Shown here: piece by piece, positions 8,748 to 16,865 of the stretch | Layout: every line of letters starts with the position of its first letter | Position numbering within the stretch: position 1 is the first letter of the stretch | DNA from: Triparma columacea | Taxonomy: Eukaryota > Sar > Bolidophyceae > Parmales > Triparmaceae | Assembly (NCBI GenBank): GCA_030267965.1 | Contig: BRYA01000510.1 | Span: forward strand, 1-29,288 | DNA: 29,288 nt | Direction of reading: 5' to 3' | Notes under the pieces: generated by a model | The model's database searches: none | The model's input: the letters and a program-made list of their open reading frames with translations, nothing else | Told to the model about the DNA's origin: nothing | Translations under genes and position numbers: made by a program

Positions 8748-10667
8748 TTACCCCAAGTTCCTTCTCTCCCTCCCCGCTCGCTTAATGATCCTTTTAATCT
8801 CCCTCCACATCCCTTCCATCCCTTCCCCCTCGCCTCCTCCGCCTCCAAAGTCCAGCCTAACTTCCACCCTCCCCTCCTCCTCCCCCACTGCTACATCGAC
8901 GCACCCCCCGTCCGCCCCCCCTAGCCACTTCCTGACCACCCCCCCCAAATACGCCTCCGTATTCCTTCCCCCCTCCCCCCTGATCTCCCCGCACCAGTCC
9001 CTGACCCCCGCCGCCCCAAGCCCCCCCTCAACATCCCCGAGGTCGCAGACAGTCAAGACAACCCCCGAGACGCCCCCCTCGCCCCAAACCTTCCATATAG
9101 CATCCTTGACCGCTCGCCTGTCTCCCTTGCACCCTCCTAGTATTCTCACGGCTTCCTCCTTCCCCTCTCCCAACCCACCCCTTACCCCTTCCCTCTCCAT
9201 ACCGCTCCCCCCTTCTTGTCTTCTTCCCCCCCCAACCCTCCCCGTTAGTATGCACTGAAAGACCTCCCCCTTCCTCGCCCACCCGTCCTCCGTGTCCTTC
9301 CCCCTCGGCAGCAATAGCAGCCCGTTCCCGTTCTCCCCCTCTGCCCCGACTGTGCTTAGCAGCCTGCTGCTCCTCTGGACCCCCGTGCTCCTCCCCACGT
9401 AGCACCCCATGCTCCCCTCCCAGTTCACCCTGACCCTGTGGTACTCAGGCCTGTCCGCGTCGAGCCGAACGTCCCCGTCCAGCATGCACTCCACCCCCCC
9501 GTCCCCCCCCCCCCCGTCCCTTTCCACCAGCCCCTGCATGGCCCGAACGGCGGGGGAGAGGAGGAGCTTCCCTGTCACCCACGCGCTGCAGGGGTTGCCC
9601 GGTAGCGCGAACACGCACTTGCCCCTGTGCTCCCCCGCTTCGATCTTCGCGAAGGTCGTGGGCTTCCCTGGCTTCATCATCAGCCGACCGAACAGGACAG
9701 AGCCTCCGAGGTTGGTTATCACGCGCTCCATGTAGTCCCTGTCTCCCATGCTCGCCCCCCCGGTAGTCACCACAGCTGCGCACCCCCCGGAGAACGCCTT
9801 TAGCAGCCTGCCTTCCAAGTCCTTCACGTCGTCCTTGGCTATTCCCAAGTCCATGACCAGTGCGCCTAGTTCCATCAAGCACCCGATCATCATCGGCCTG
9901 TTGGCGTCGTAAATCCAGTCCCCTCCCTCGTCCTCTTCTCCCCCCTCCCCAACGTCCCTGATCTCGTTCCCAGTGCTCATGACGCCAATGGTGACCATCT
10001 TAAAGCACTCCACCTCCCTCCTCCCGCTCATGGCCAGCAAGCCCAGGTTGTTCCCCTCAACCTTCTGCCCCTTCCACCCCACCCTCCCCCCCTTCTCAAC
10101 GTCGCACCCTGGTAACCTAACGTTCTTGTTCTTCGGTAGTTTAAAGTAGTACCCCTCCTCCCCATCTACACACACGCTAGTCCCAACCTCACCTGTACCT
10201 TTGAATATCTCAACAGGTACAACATAATCACATCCCTCGGGTACCCTACCTCCCGTTGTTACATAGTAACACCCCCTCCCCTTCTCCACCACCGAACCAA
10301 CACACTGACCGGCCCTTATCCTACCCATGACAATCCACTCGTCCCCCACCTTGAAGTTCTCAGGGTCGCCGTGTACATCAGTTGAGAATGCGTACCCGTC
10401 AACAATGCTAACCTTGTATCTCGGGTAACCCTCCTTACATACAACGTCCTCTGATAGTACACGGTTAAGGAGAGTAGACGCGGATATTGGTACAGACTCG
10501 GTAGAGAGGATTGGGGGAGGGACGGTTTTTAGGACTATTGATAGGGCTGAGGATACGGATATCATAGGCCACGGGTGGCGGGATTGAGGAGACATTTTAG
10601 GATTAGATGGAGGAAAATTAAAGGGAGGCGAAAGATACAGCACGATGGAGTGGTTGTAGTGTTCCAA
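8748..10667 (-). CDS. moeA: Molybdopterin molybdotransferase (MoeA / Cnx1 E / gephyrin E domain)
   Basis: Final step of molybdenum cofactor synthesis: inserts molybdate into adenylated molybdopterin in the cytosol. The 639-residue intronless frame carries family landmarks in order: ISVSSALSIV at residue 35, RYKVSIVDGYAF, TTGGRVPEGCDYVVPVE, VMSTGNEI, VTTGGASMGDRDYMERV, MMKPGKPTTFA and LPGNPCSAWVTG, then the C-terminal beta domain ending near residue 474. Three starts are possible (10667, 10595, 10565). The third Met begins the family's usual N-terminus, so the first 34 residues may be leader or a targeting extension. The roughly 165-residue Gly/Glu-rich tail after residue 474 is not recognised. 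It lacks the GGTG motif expected of a fused MogA/Cnx1 G domain. Base composition is markedly GC-richer than in the giant gene next door. Confidence 0.92.
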   Translation of the reverse strand: MEHYNHSIVLYLSPPFNFPPSNPKMSPQSRHPWPMISVSSALSIVLKTVPPPILSTESVPISASTLLNRVLSEDVVCKEGYPRYKVSIVDGYAFSTDVHGDPENFKVGDEWIVMGRIRAGQCVGSVVEKGRGCYYVTTGGRVPEGCDYVVPVEIFKGTGEVGTSVCVDGEEGYYFKLPKNKNVRLPGCDVEKGGRVGWKGQKVEGNNLGLLAMSGRREVECFKMVTIGVMSTGNEIRDVGEGGEEDEGGDWIYDANRPMMIGCLMELGALVMDLGIAKDDVKDLEGRLLKAFSGGCAAVVTTGGASMGDRDYMERVITNLGGSVLFGRLMMKPGKPTTFAKIEAGEHRGKCVFALPGNPCSAWVTGKLLLSPAVRAMQGLVERDGGGGDGGVECMLDGDVRLDADRPEYHRVRVNWEGSMGCYVGRSTGVQRSSRLLSTVGAEGENGNGLLLLPRGKDTEDGWARKGEVFQCILTGRVGGGRRQEGGSGMEREGVRGGLGEGKEEAVRILGGCKGDRRAVKDAIWKVWGEGGVSGVVLTVCDLGDVEGGLGAAGVRDWCGEIRGEGGRNTEAYLGGVVRKWLGGADGGCVDVAVGEEEGRVEVRLDFGGGGGEGEGMEGMWREIKRIIKRAGRERRNLG

Positions 10668-11044
10668 TTTGCGTTGGTGTACGTTTTAAATGCTGTGATA
10701 CGGTAATTAGATTTGTACTATATCAGGTATGTTACAATTCGATGCAGATTAAGTAGAGTTAGGGAATGAATTGTGGATTATGTGATTTTGATGATTTGTT
10801 TTGGATTTATTTTAGGATTTACAGCATCTGTTTGACTCGGCTGATTGCGCAGGGATACAAGGCCGTGCACGGGGGCGCAGTCGCCGGGCTCATCGACGGG
10901 GGCAATACACAAGGCGGGAACAGGCCGGCAAGGGGGAGGCTGTAGTTATTGTATACGGGAAGTGTAGAGTAGTGTCTACTTGCTTGTAACGATGTATCTC
11001 ATAATTAAAGTTCGTTGTCGATTACTCATTGCTTCCTAACATCT
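10668..11044. other. Intergenic region with a GC-rich, coding-like island
   Basis: The stretch separates the MoeA start from the stop of the next minus-strand gene and is mostly AT-rich. At 10850-10942 composition shifts abruptly to GC-rich. A 59-codon plus-strand frame (10766-10945) crosses the island and reads AQGYKAVHGGAVAGLIDGG in it, with coding-looking third positions. There is no homology I recognise, so it is not called as a gene. See findings. Confidence 0.5.
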
Positions 11045-11991
11045 TCATCCAATGGTCCAGCGCATGCCATTGTCGTTCCTGAGTGGGTATCCTCCCACTC
11101 CGTCGTCGTCGAAATCGTCGCCCTCTGGTTTCGGTGGGTACTTAGCCTCAGCGTCAAGTCGTGCCTTCCCCTTCTTCCCCCCCTGTACAATCCTGACCTT
11201 CTCCAGGAAATAGTAAGCCTTCGGGTAAGCCGAGTTCCCCGCGCCCGCATTATGGCCCTTGAACTGGGATTTGTTGCTGCTGAACCTCTGCCACGAGTTG
11301 CTGTTGACGCCCCCGATCTCCCTGAGGAATGCCGCCTTGGTCATGCCGTTCTGAACCATGAACTCGAGCGATTTCTTGCGCACGGCGTCGCAGGTGTCGT
11401 AGACACCGTGATCCTCAACGCCGGTGACGGCACGGACGCGCGTAAGGAGCTGTGAGCGAGCGAAGGTAAGCGCTAGGAGGTTGGAGAAGTTCGGGTTTAT
11501 GGGTTGGGGTACTTACATCCTCGAGGTCCTTCTTGGCGGCGGAAGCAGGGGCCTTCTTGGCGGAAGCGGGTGCAGGGGTGATGACAGCTCCGGTCAGCGT
11601 CGACTGCTTCTTCTTGCTGGAGGAGGGGGTCGAGACGGCTGCGGCTTCAGCCTTCCTCTTCTTTCCTCCCGCACTCTTCTCAGCCTTTGCCTTTTCCTCG
11701 CGCTCGATGAAGAACCTGGTGGCACCAGTGAAGGTGCCGTTGCCGTTGCCCTGCCACTTCCCCTTCATCTTCATGAAACGGCCAAAGCTGTTAGAGTTAA
11801 CATCAATCTCCTTCAGGAAGGCGGTCTGCGTCATCTCCTTGCTGGCGAGGAACCTTTCAATCTACGAGGAGTTAGGAGGAGGTGGGCGGGGGGTGGGGGG
11901 GGGGGGCTGAGGGGGGTCTTACCTTGCCCCGGATAACACCGCAAGACCACCTGGGTTCAACTTCGTCGTCGTCCAAGCTCCAGAACATCAT
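11045..11991 (-). CDS. Two-domain DUF7726-like protein (three exons)
   Basis: Exons read as 11991-11923, 11861-11517 and 11449-11045, with GT..AG introns of 61 and 67 bp (donors GTAAGA and GTAAGT, acceptors CGTAG and CACAG). All joins keep frame and give 272 residues starting MMFWSLDDDEVEPRWSCG. Two related modules are visible: MTQTAFLKEIDVNSNSFGRF then GTFTGATRFFIE, and MTKAAFLREIGGVNSNSWQRF then AYPKAYYFLEKVRI. The T-x-x-x-FL-x-EI-x-VNSNS-x-x-RF pattern matches what I remember of the fungal DUF7726 family, a probable helical nucleic-acid-binding module of unknown function. The linker is Lys/Ala/Ser-rich (KKRKAEAAA, SSSKKKQ) and looks like a nuclear localisation and disordered segment. It is divergently oriented from the actin-like gene, 559 bp away. 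The structure is firm; the function is unknown. Confidence 0.82.
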
Positions 11992-12550
11992 TATATCGCT
12001 TAGGAAGTAGGAGAGTGGGAGAGGGAGGTGGTTAGTAGTGTATTTCGTTGTTTGTTTGTAATGAGGGGTAGTATTAGTCCTATTTCGGCAGGTTTATTGC
12101 TGATTAGTATCTATTATCGAATGATTAGATTATCTAAATCCTAGTGAAGAGAATGGCGGCGAAAGGGGGGACCGAAGGCAAGTGGAAAAAGACTAACAGC
12201 TTAGTTTGAGCCGGATGCCTTCCATTTCGAGGAAGTTATGAATGCTATTCGCGCGTCTAGTGTGTCAAGCTGTCTGTTAGTCCTCACATTTGTTAGATTA
12301 GGGGGAATAAAGAAATAAATGCGGGAAGGAAAAGCGGAAGCAGATTGGTCCTGGAGGCAAAACAGTGGTCTTAACTAAATATTCCTAAACACGTCTATTC
12401 TACTCAAATAACGTTAACAAGCACTAAGCGCTTCAAATAGCTTGATAGCCTCTATTCGAAGCTCTATACATCCTGTATACAAACTATAAAATCCACCTCC
12501 CTCCGCTCTGAAAACTTGGGCACTCCTTTTTCCTCTCCTTCTCCCTCAAA
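11992..12550. other. Divergent intergenic region between the DUF7726-like and actin-like genes
   Basis: This 559-bp region should hold promoters in both directions. I see no gene or RNA in it. A run of 18 codons beginning at about 12152 (MAAKGGTEGKWKK) has no support beyond a start and a stop. The only promoter-like element I can point to is the TATAAAA near the right end. Confidence 0.55.
12485..12491 (+). promoter_or_regulatory. TATA-like element upstream of the actin-like gene
   Basis: TATAAAA lies about 60 bp before the ATG at 12551, followed by a pyrimidine-rich leader (CTCCTTTTTCCTCTCC). Position and context fit a core promoter with a short 5' leader, but one motif in AT-rich DNA is weak evidence. 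Confidence 0.35.
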
Positions 12551-13672
12551 ATGTCAACTGCATACCCTACAACAGCATCTGTTATCATCTCAATAACACC
12601 ATATACAATAATGTCAGGAATAACACCATCACTTTATCCTACAAATAGGATAAGGATAAATGGACCCATAAATGGACCCATAAATGGACCTACAAGAGGA
12701 GAGGAGTTGACATCAAATGACACACACGCAGATGATACATACGCAGATGATCCATACGTTGTACAAATAATGGATGATATGACATTTAGTGCCGGCAATT
12801 CTACAAACAATGATACTATCCAAGTCCCACCCTCTGTCTCATTAGTCTCCCCATACATCCATGTCCTCTCTCGAATCCTAAAGTCCCTCGGTACATCCGT
12901 CAGTACCCTCGAGCCCCCATCCCCATCCTCACCTCCTCCCCCCCCTTTCACACTCAACGTAATAAACCCTCAGACTCGTTCCAAGGTAATCTCAGGGTTT
13001 ATAAAAGCATGGTTAACCCTACGAAGGATACCCTTCTCATCAAAGTCCCTCCAAACCTTCACCTCAAAATACCAGAAACAAGGCGCAACTAAACCCATGC
13101 CTGAACTACCCTCCATCTCAGTAACCTTCGGTCCTGCGCAAGCACTAATGTCATGGGGTGTTAAAACAGGTCTTGTCATTTATTTATGCAGATCTGAGGT
13201 TTATGTTTCAGCGGTTTTTGAAGGGAGGGTTATTGAGGGTATTAAAGACGTCTATGATTTATATGAGATTATCTCATCTTCTTCAGAGGTGGATAGTTGG
13301 TCCTCAATAATATCCAAATTCCTCGTGCCCCTCTCGGGACAGAACGGGATAACCCCGCTTGAGGAAATAGCGGTTAGGACAGTCTCGGAATGCCCTATTG
13401 ACTGTAGGAGGTGTGTTGCTGGTAATTTGTTCATAATCGGTGACGAGGTATACCATCTCGACGACGTGCTCGAATCCGCTATCTTCGACACCCCCTCCTC
13501 AGAGGCTAGGATGAATGCGGAGTACAGAAGAAGGGGGGGGGGAGAGGTGGAGTTTAAGGTTTGGGGGAGAGGACAGGTTAGGAGGGAGTGTAGTGTTTGG
13601 CTAGGGGCCGCGGTTGGGGAGGAGATTAGGAAAATTAAGGAGGGGGGGGTTGGGGGAGGGTTATTATTTTAA
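12551..13672 (+). CDS. Divergent actin-related protein, Arp10-like
   Basis: A 373-residue intronless frame. The C-terminal half keeps actin-fold landmarks. FGPAQALMSWGVKTGLVIYL followed by SEVYVSAVFEGRVI (about 195-230) matches the phosphate-2 strand pair. CPIDCRRCVAGNLFIIGDEV (about 281-300) matches the segment read in Arp10 as SCPIDxRKxLxxNLVVIGGT. CSVWLGAAVGEEI near residue 350 matches the WLGGA segment. Arp10/Arp11 caps the pointed end of the dynactin Arp1 filament, so a role with dynein/dynactin is plausible. The GG of the nucleotide loop is replaced by GD and the N-terminal ATP-binding strand is not obvious, so nucleotide binding may be lost. The N-terminus is Thr/Ser/Asp-rich with an INGP triplicate at about residues 37-48. 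AT-rich codons contrast with its neighbour. Confidence 0.6.
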   Translation: MSTAYPTTASVIISITPYTIMSGITPSLYPTNRIRINGPINGPINGPTRGEELTSNDTHADDTYADDPYVVQIMDDMTFSAGNSTNNDTIQVPPSVSLVSPYIHVLSRILKSLGTSVSTLEPPSPSSPPPPPFTLNVINPQTRSKVISGFIKAWLTLRRIPFSSKSLQTFTSKYQKQGATKPMPELPSISVTFGPAQALMSWGVKTGLVIYLCRSEVYVSAVFEGRVIEGIKDVYDLYEIISSSSEVDSWSSIISKFLVPLSGQNGITPLEEIAVRTVSECPIDCRRCVAGNLFIIGDEVYHLDDVLESAIFDTPSSEARMNAEYRRRGGGEVEFKVWGRGQVRRECSVWLGAAVGEEIRKIKEGGVGGGLLF

Positions 13673-13854
13673 GAGCGAGCTTTTTGAGGAGATGAACGAC
13701 TGAACATTTGTATTATTACAGGTATACACGAGTTCTTTATCACAACTCTCTCTGGTTTTTGCTCCTATCGTTGAAAGTTGATAGAGAGGTAAAAATATTA
13801 TGCAACAATAAAAGAAGGTTATAGATGCTTCAACTCTGCTTAAGATGAATCGTC

Positions 13855-14958
13855 TTAGAGGTGATGCTTAGAAATGTGGCTCTTGATTTGGCTTCTCTGC
13901 TTTGCCTTATATTCGCACCCTTCTTGCGGGCATGGATGCCACGTTACGCCAACATCGTGAATATTAGCAAGGTGTTCCTTCATGTGGCTTCTCTGCTTCG
14001 CCTTATATTCACACCCTTCTTGAGGGCATGGATGCCACGTTACGCCAATATCGTGAACATGAGCAAGGTGGACCTTGATCTTGCGTCTCTGCTTCACCTT
14101 ATATTCACACCCTTCTTGCGGGCATGTATGCCATGTTACGCCAATATCGTGAATATTAGCAAGGTGCGTCTTGATCTTGCCTCTCTCCTTCGCCTTATAT
14201 TTACACCCTTCTTGCGGGCATGTATGCCATATTACGCCAATATTGTGAATATTAGCAAGGTGCTGCTTGATGCTGGTTCTCTCCTTCGCCTTATATTCAC
14301 ATCCCTCTTGCGGGCACGGATGCCATGTTGTTGCGCCAATATTGTGAATATCTGCAAGGTGCCGCTTGATCTTGCCTCTCTCCTTCGCCTTATATTTACA
14401 CCCTTCTTGCGGGCATGGATGCCACGTTACGCCAATATTGTGAATACCTGCAAGGTGCTGCTTGATATGGTTTCTCAGCTTCGTCTTATATTCACACCCT
14501 TCTTGTGGGCATGTATGCCATGTTACGCCAATATCGTGAATATTAGCAAGGTGATCCTTGATATTGCCTCTCCCCTTCGCCCTATATTTGCATCCTCTCT
14601 GTGTGCAGCAGTAAGGCCTCTCATCTATCTCTTCCTCATCGTATTCATACAACCTCGCAGCCACCTGTCTATTCATCCCATCTACTCCAACGCCTCTGCT
14701 GTTAGTCTTCCCTTCAGCAACAACTTCCACCTCCCCATCACATGGTTGGCAAACAAGCAGATCATGCTGTACCACGTTACCATCTTCAACCACCTCCCCG
14801 TATCCCGCTTCCGTGATACCATCTACCGTCGTTGTACTCTTGTGCTGTCCTTGAAACCCGGGAAGGATACCTGGTTGTGTCGATGTAAATTCTTCCACCT
14901 TGAAATCATCTATTGTGGTGGTGGTATTTGGCGCAAACATGTCCATAACTGACGCCAT
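13855..14958 (-). CDS. C2H2 zinc-finger protein, 8 tandem fingers (paralogue 1)
   Basis: The protein is 367 residues from Met at 14958. The frame is open further upstream to an ATG at 15030 (391 residues), but the paralogue at 15279 has a stop codon in that extension, so the MASVMDMFAPNTTT start is preferred. The N-terminus is acidic and unstructured (about 125 residues, with VVEDGNVVQHDLLVCQPCDG and YDEEEIDERPY). It is followed by eight fingers of form C-x4-C-x12-H-x4-H, each about 32 residues (96 bp), with consensus CPQEGCEYKAK and a GVTWH linker. Probably a nuclear sequence-specific DNA-binding protein. Framework residues are nearly invariant, while helix positions -1, +2, +3 and +6 differ between fingers. 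It ends KSHISKHHL. It lies in tandem with the 13-finger paralogue, with related upstream sequence. No effector domain is recognised. Confidence 0.88.
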   Translation of the reverse strand: MASVMDMFAPNTTTTIDDFKVEEFTSTQPGILPGFQGQHKSTTTVDGITEAGYGEVVEDGNVVQHDLLVCQPCDGEVEVVAEGKTNSRGVGVDGMNRQVAARLYEYDEEEIDERPYCCTQRGCKYRAKGRGNIKDHLANIHDIGVTWHTCPQEGCEYKTKLRNHIKQHLAGIHNIGVTWHPCPQEGCKYKAKERGKIKRHLADIHNIGATTWHPCPQEGCEYKAKERTSIKQHLANIHNIGVIWHTCPQEGCKYKAKERGKIKTHLANIHDIGVTWHTCPQEGCEYKVKQRRKIKVHLAHVHDIGVTWHPCPQEGCEYKAKQRSHMKEHLANIHDVGVTWHPCPQEGCEYKAKQRSQIKSHISKHHL

Positions 14959-15278
14959 ACTCTCACTGAACACCGATATGCTCGGCCAGCAAGTATAGCT
15001 TTGTTGAATGCTTCCAGTAACAGCTAGCAATGTTTTTGGGAAGAAGCACCTGGTTCACCTGGTCCGAAACGACCCCATGGCTCATGACCTCAATTAACCC
15101 AATATTTCTACGTAACCCTAAAGTAATTTGAGAATGAAGGGTATCTTTAAAGTAAGAGGTGCGAAGTTGAGGCTTTCGGAAAGAACAGACATTTCGAACA
15201 AGTTTTAATTACACAAGTTTCTAGGTGTAGGTGTTTCGAACAACAAGTTTTAATTACAGAAGTATCTAGGCGTTAGGG
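14959..15278. other. Spacer between the two zinc-finger genes
   Basis: This holds the 5' flank of paralogue 1 (15003-15126, a copy of which precedes paralogue 2) and two imperfect 42- to 45-bp direct repeats (from 15192 and 15234, each TTTCGAACAAGTTTTAATTAC-like). At its left-hand gene end it gives way to GTTAGGGTTAGGG at 15272-15284, where paralogue 2 stops. No gene is seen. Confidence 0.65.
15003..15126 (-). repeat. Duplicated upstream module, copy before zinc-finger gene 1
   Basis: About 120 bp containing AGCAATGTTTTTGGGAAGAA, TCCGAAACGACCCCATGG, CATGACCTCAATTAACCCAA and ACGTAACCCTAAAGTA. The same ordered phrases recur upstream of the 13-finger paralogue. The copy therefore travelled with the gene and is the best candidate for the shared promoter/leader. 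Confidence 0.85.
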
Positions 15279-15280
15279 TT
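15192..15280. repeat. Two ~42-45-bp direct repeats ending at the interstitial telomere repeat
   Basis: Copy one reads TTTCGAACAAGTTTTAATTA then CACAAGTTTCTAGGTGTAGG. Copy two reads TTTCGAACAACAAGTTTTAA then TTACAGAAGTATCTAGGCGT and runs into TTAGGGTTAGGG. The tails GTGTAGGTG and CGTTAGGGTT resemble each other, so the repeat may itself have a degenerate telomere-like tail. Confidence 0.75.
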
Positions 15281-15284
15281 AGGG
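15272..15284 (-). repeat. Interstitial telomere-like repeat (two units) holding a stop codon
   Basis: The plus strand reads GTTAGGGTTAGGG. On the gene strand this is CCCTAACCCTAAC, and its first TAA is the stop codon of the 13-finger gene (HIHGVLP then stop). Two units alone could be chance, but the location about 15 kb from a CCCTAA telomere and at an array break is suggestive. Confidence 0.7.
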
Positions 15285-16865
15285 CAAAACACCATGAATA
15301 TGAGCAAGGTGCTTCTTGATGCTACTTCTCCCCTTCGCCTTATATGCACACCCTTCTTGCGGGCATGGATGCCATGTTACGCCAATATTGTGAACATGAG
15401 CAAGGTGGCGCTTGATTTCGCTTCTATCCTTCGTCTTATATTCACACCCCTCTTGCGGGCATGTATGCCAGGTTACGCCAATATTGTGAATATTAGCAAG
15501 GTGCCGCTTGATTCTGCCTCTCCCCTTCGCCTTATATTCACACCCCTCTTGTGGGCATGGATACCATGTTACGCCAATATCGTGGATATCAGCAAGGTGC
15601 TGCTTGATGCTGCCTCTCTGCTTCACCTTGTATTCACACCCCTCTTGCGGGCATGGATACCATGTTACGCCAATATCGTGAACATTTGCAAGGTGCTTCT
15701 TGATATTGCTTCTCTGCTTCGCCTTATACTCACACCCTTCTTGCGGGCACTTATGCCATGTTACGCCAATATTGTGTATATTAGCAAGGTGTTCCTTGAT
15801 GTGGCTTCTCTCCTTCGCCATATATTCACACCCTTCTTGTGGGCATGTATGCCATGTTTGGCCAATGTCGTGAATATTAGCAAGGTGGGTCTTGATATTG
15901 CCTCTCCTCTTCGCCTTATATTCACACCCCTCTTGCGGGCATGAATGCCAGGTTACGTCAACACCGTGAATATTAGCAAGGTGCCTCTTGATCATGCCTC
16001 TCTCCTTTGCCTTATACTCACATCCTTCTTGCGAGCATGTATGCCAGGTTACGCCAATGTCGTGAATACGAGAAAGGTGCTTCTTGATTTCGTCTCTCCG
16101 CTTCGTTTTATATGCACACCCTTCTTGCGGGCATGTATGCCATGTTACGCCAATATCGTGAACATTTGCAAGGTGCTGCTTGATATTGGATCTGTCCTTC
16201 ACCTTATATTCACACCCTTCTTGTGGGCACTTATGCCAGTTTACGCCAATATCGTGAATATTAGCAAGGTGTAACTTGATGCTGCCTCTCTGCTTCGTCT
16301 TATATTCACACCCCTTTTGCGGGCATGAATGCCATGTTACGCCAATATCGTGAATATTAGCAAGGTGCTTCTTGATCATGCCTCTCTCCTTCGCCTTATA
16401 CTCACACGCTTCTTGTGGGCATGTATGCCACGTTACGCCAATATCGTGAATATTAGCAAGATGAAACTTGATGCTGCTTCTCTCCTTTGTCCTATATTTG
16501 CATCCTCTCTGTGTGCAGCAGTAAGACCTCTCATCTATCTCTTCCTCATCGTATTCATACATCCTCGCAGCCACCTGTCCATTCATCCCATCTACTCCAA
16601 CGCCTCTGCTGTTAGTCTTCCCTTCAGCAACAACTTCCACCTCCCCATCACATGGTTGGCAAACAAGCAGATCATGCTGTACCACGTTACCATCTTCAAC
16701 CACCTCCCCGTTTCCAACTTCCTCGATACCATCCACCGTCGTTGTAACCTTGCGCTGTCCTTGAAACCCAGGAAGGATACCTGGTTCCATCGATGTAAAT
16801 TCTTCCACCTTGAAATCATCTATTGTGGTGGTATTTGGCGCAAACATGTCCATAACCGACGCCAT
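15279..16865 (-). CDS. C2H2 zinc-finger protein, 13 tandem fingers (paralogue 2)
   Basis: The protein is 528 residues from Met at 16865. An in-frame TGA lies upstream, so no longer ATG start exists. It has the same acidic N-terminus as paralogue 1 (MASVMDMFAPN, FKVEEFTSMEPGILPGFQGQ, YDEEEIDERSY), then thirteen C-x4-C-x12-H-x4-H fingers at a 96-bp period. The putative helix contacts (-1, +2, +3, +6) vary widely between fingers, while +1 Arg, +4 Ile and +5 Lys are constant. Finger 13 ends HLAHIHGVLP and stops inside a CCCTAACCCTAA sequence instead of continuing into the usual DIGVTWH linker. This suggests that the array was cut short. Probably a nuclear DNA-binding protein of a lineage-specific, repeat-expanding family; target unknown. 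Confidence 0.88.
   Translation of the reverse strand: MASVMDMFAPNTTTIDDFKVEEFTSMEPGILPGFQGQRKVTTTVDGIEEVGNGEVVEDGNVVQHDLLVCQPCDGEVEVVAEGKTNSRGVGVDGMNGQVAARMYEYDEEEIDERSYCCTQRGCKYRTKERSSIKFHLANIHDIGVTWHTCPQEACEYKAKERGMIKKHLANIHDIGVTWHSCPQKGCEYKTKQRGSIKLHLANIHDIGVNWHKCPQEGCEYKVKDRSNIKQHLANVHDIGVTWHTCPQEGCAYKTKRRDEIKKHLSRIHDIGVTWHTCSQEGCEYKAKERGMIKRHLANIHGVDVTWHSCPQEGCEYKAKRRGNIKTHLANIHDIGQTWHTCPQEGCEYMAKERSHIKEHLANIHNIGVTWHKCPQEGCEYKAKQRSNIKKHLANVHDIGVTWYPCPQEGCEYKVKQRGSIKQHLADIHDIGVTWYPCPQEGCEYKAKGRGRIKRHLANIHNIGVTWHTCPQEGCEYKTKDRSEIKRHLAHVHNIGVTWHPCPQEGCAYKAKGRSSIKKHLAHIHGVLP

Noticed and set aside
13861..14952. Long plus-strand reading frame (363 residues) opposite the 8-finger gene
   Set aside because: It is the complement of a 96-bp repeat whose period is a multiple of three, so a frame open in one unit is open in all. 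It has no independent features. The same holds for the plus-strand frames at 15294-16274 and 16329-16934.
14959..15030. 24-residue N-terminal extension of zinc-finger paralogue 1
   Set aside because: In paralogue 2 the aligned sequence has TGA in place of the Trp codon, and similarity with coding character starts at MASVMDMF. The longer start cannot be fully excluded.
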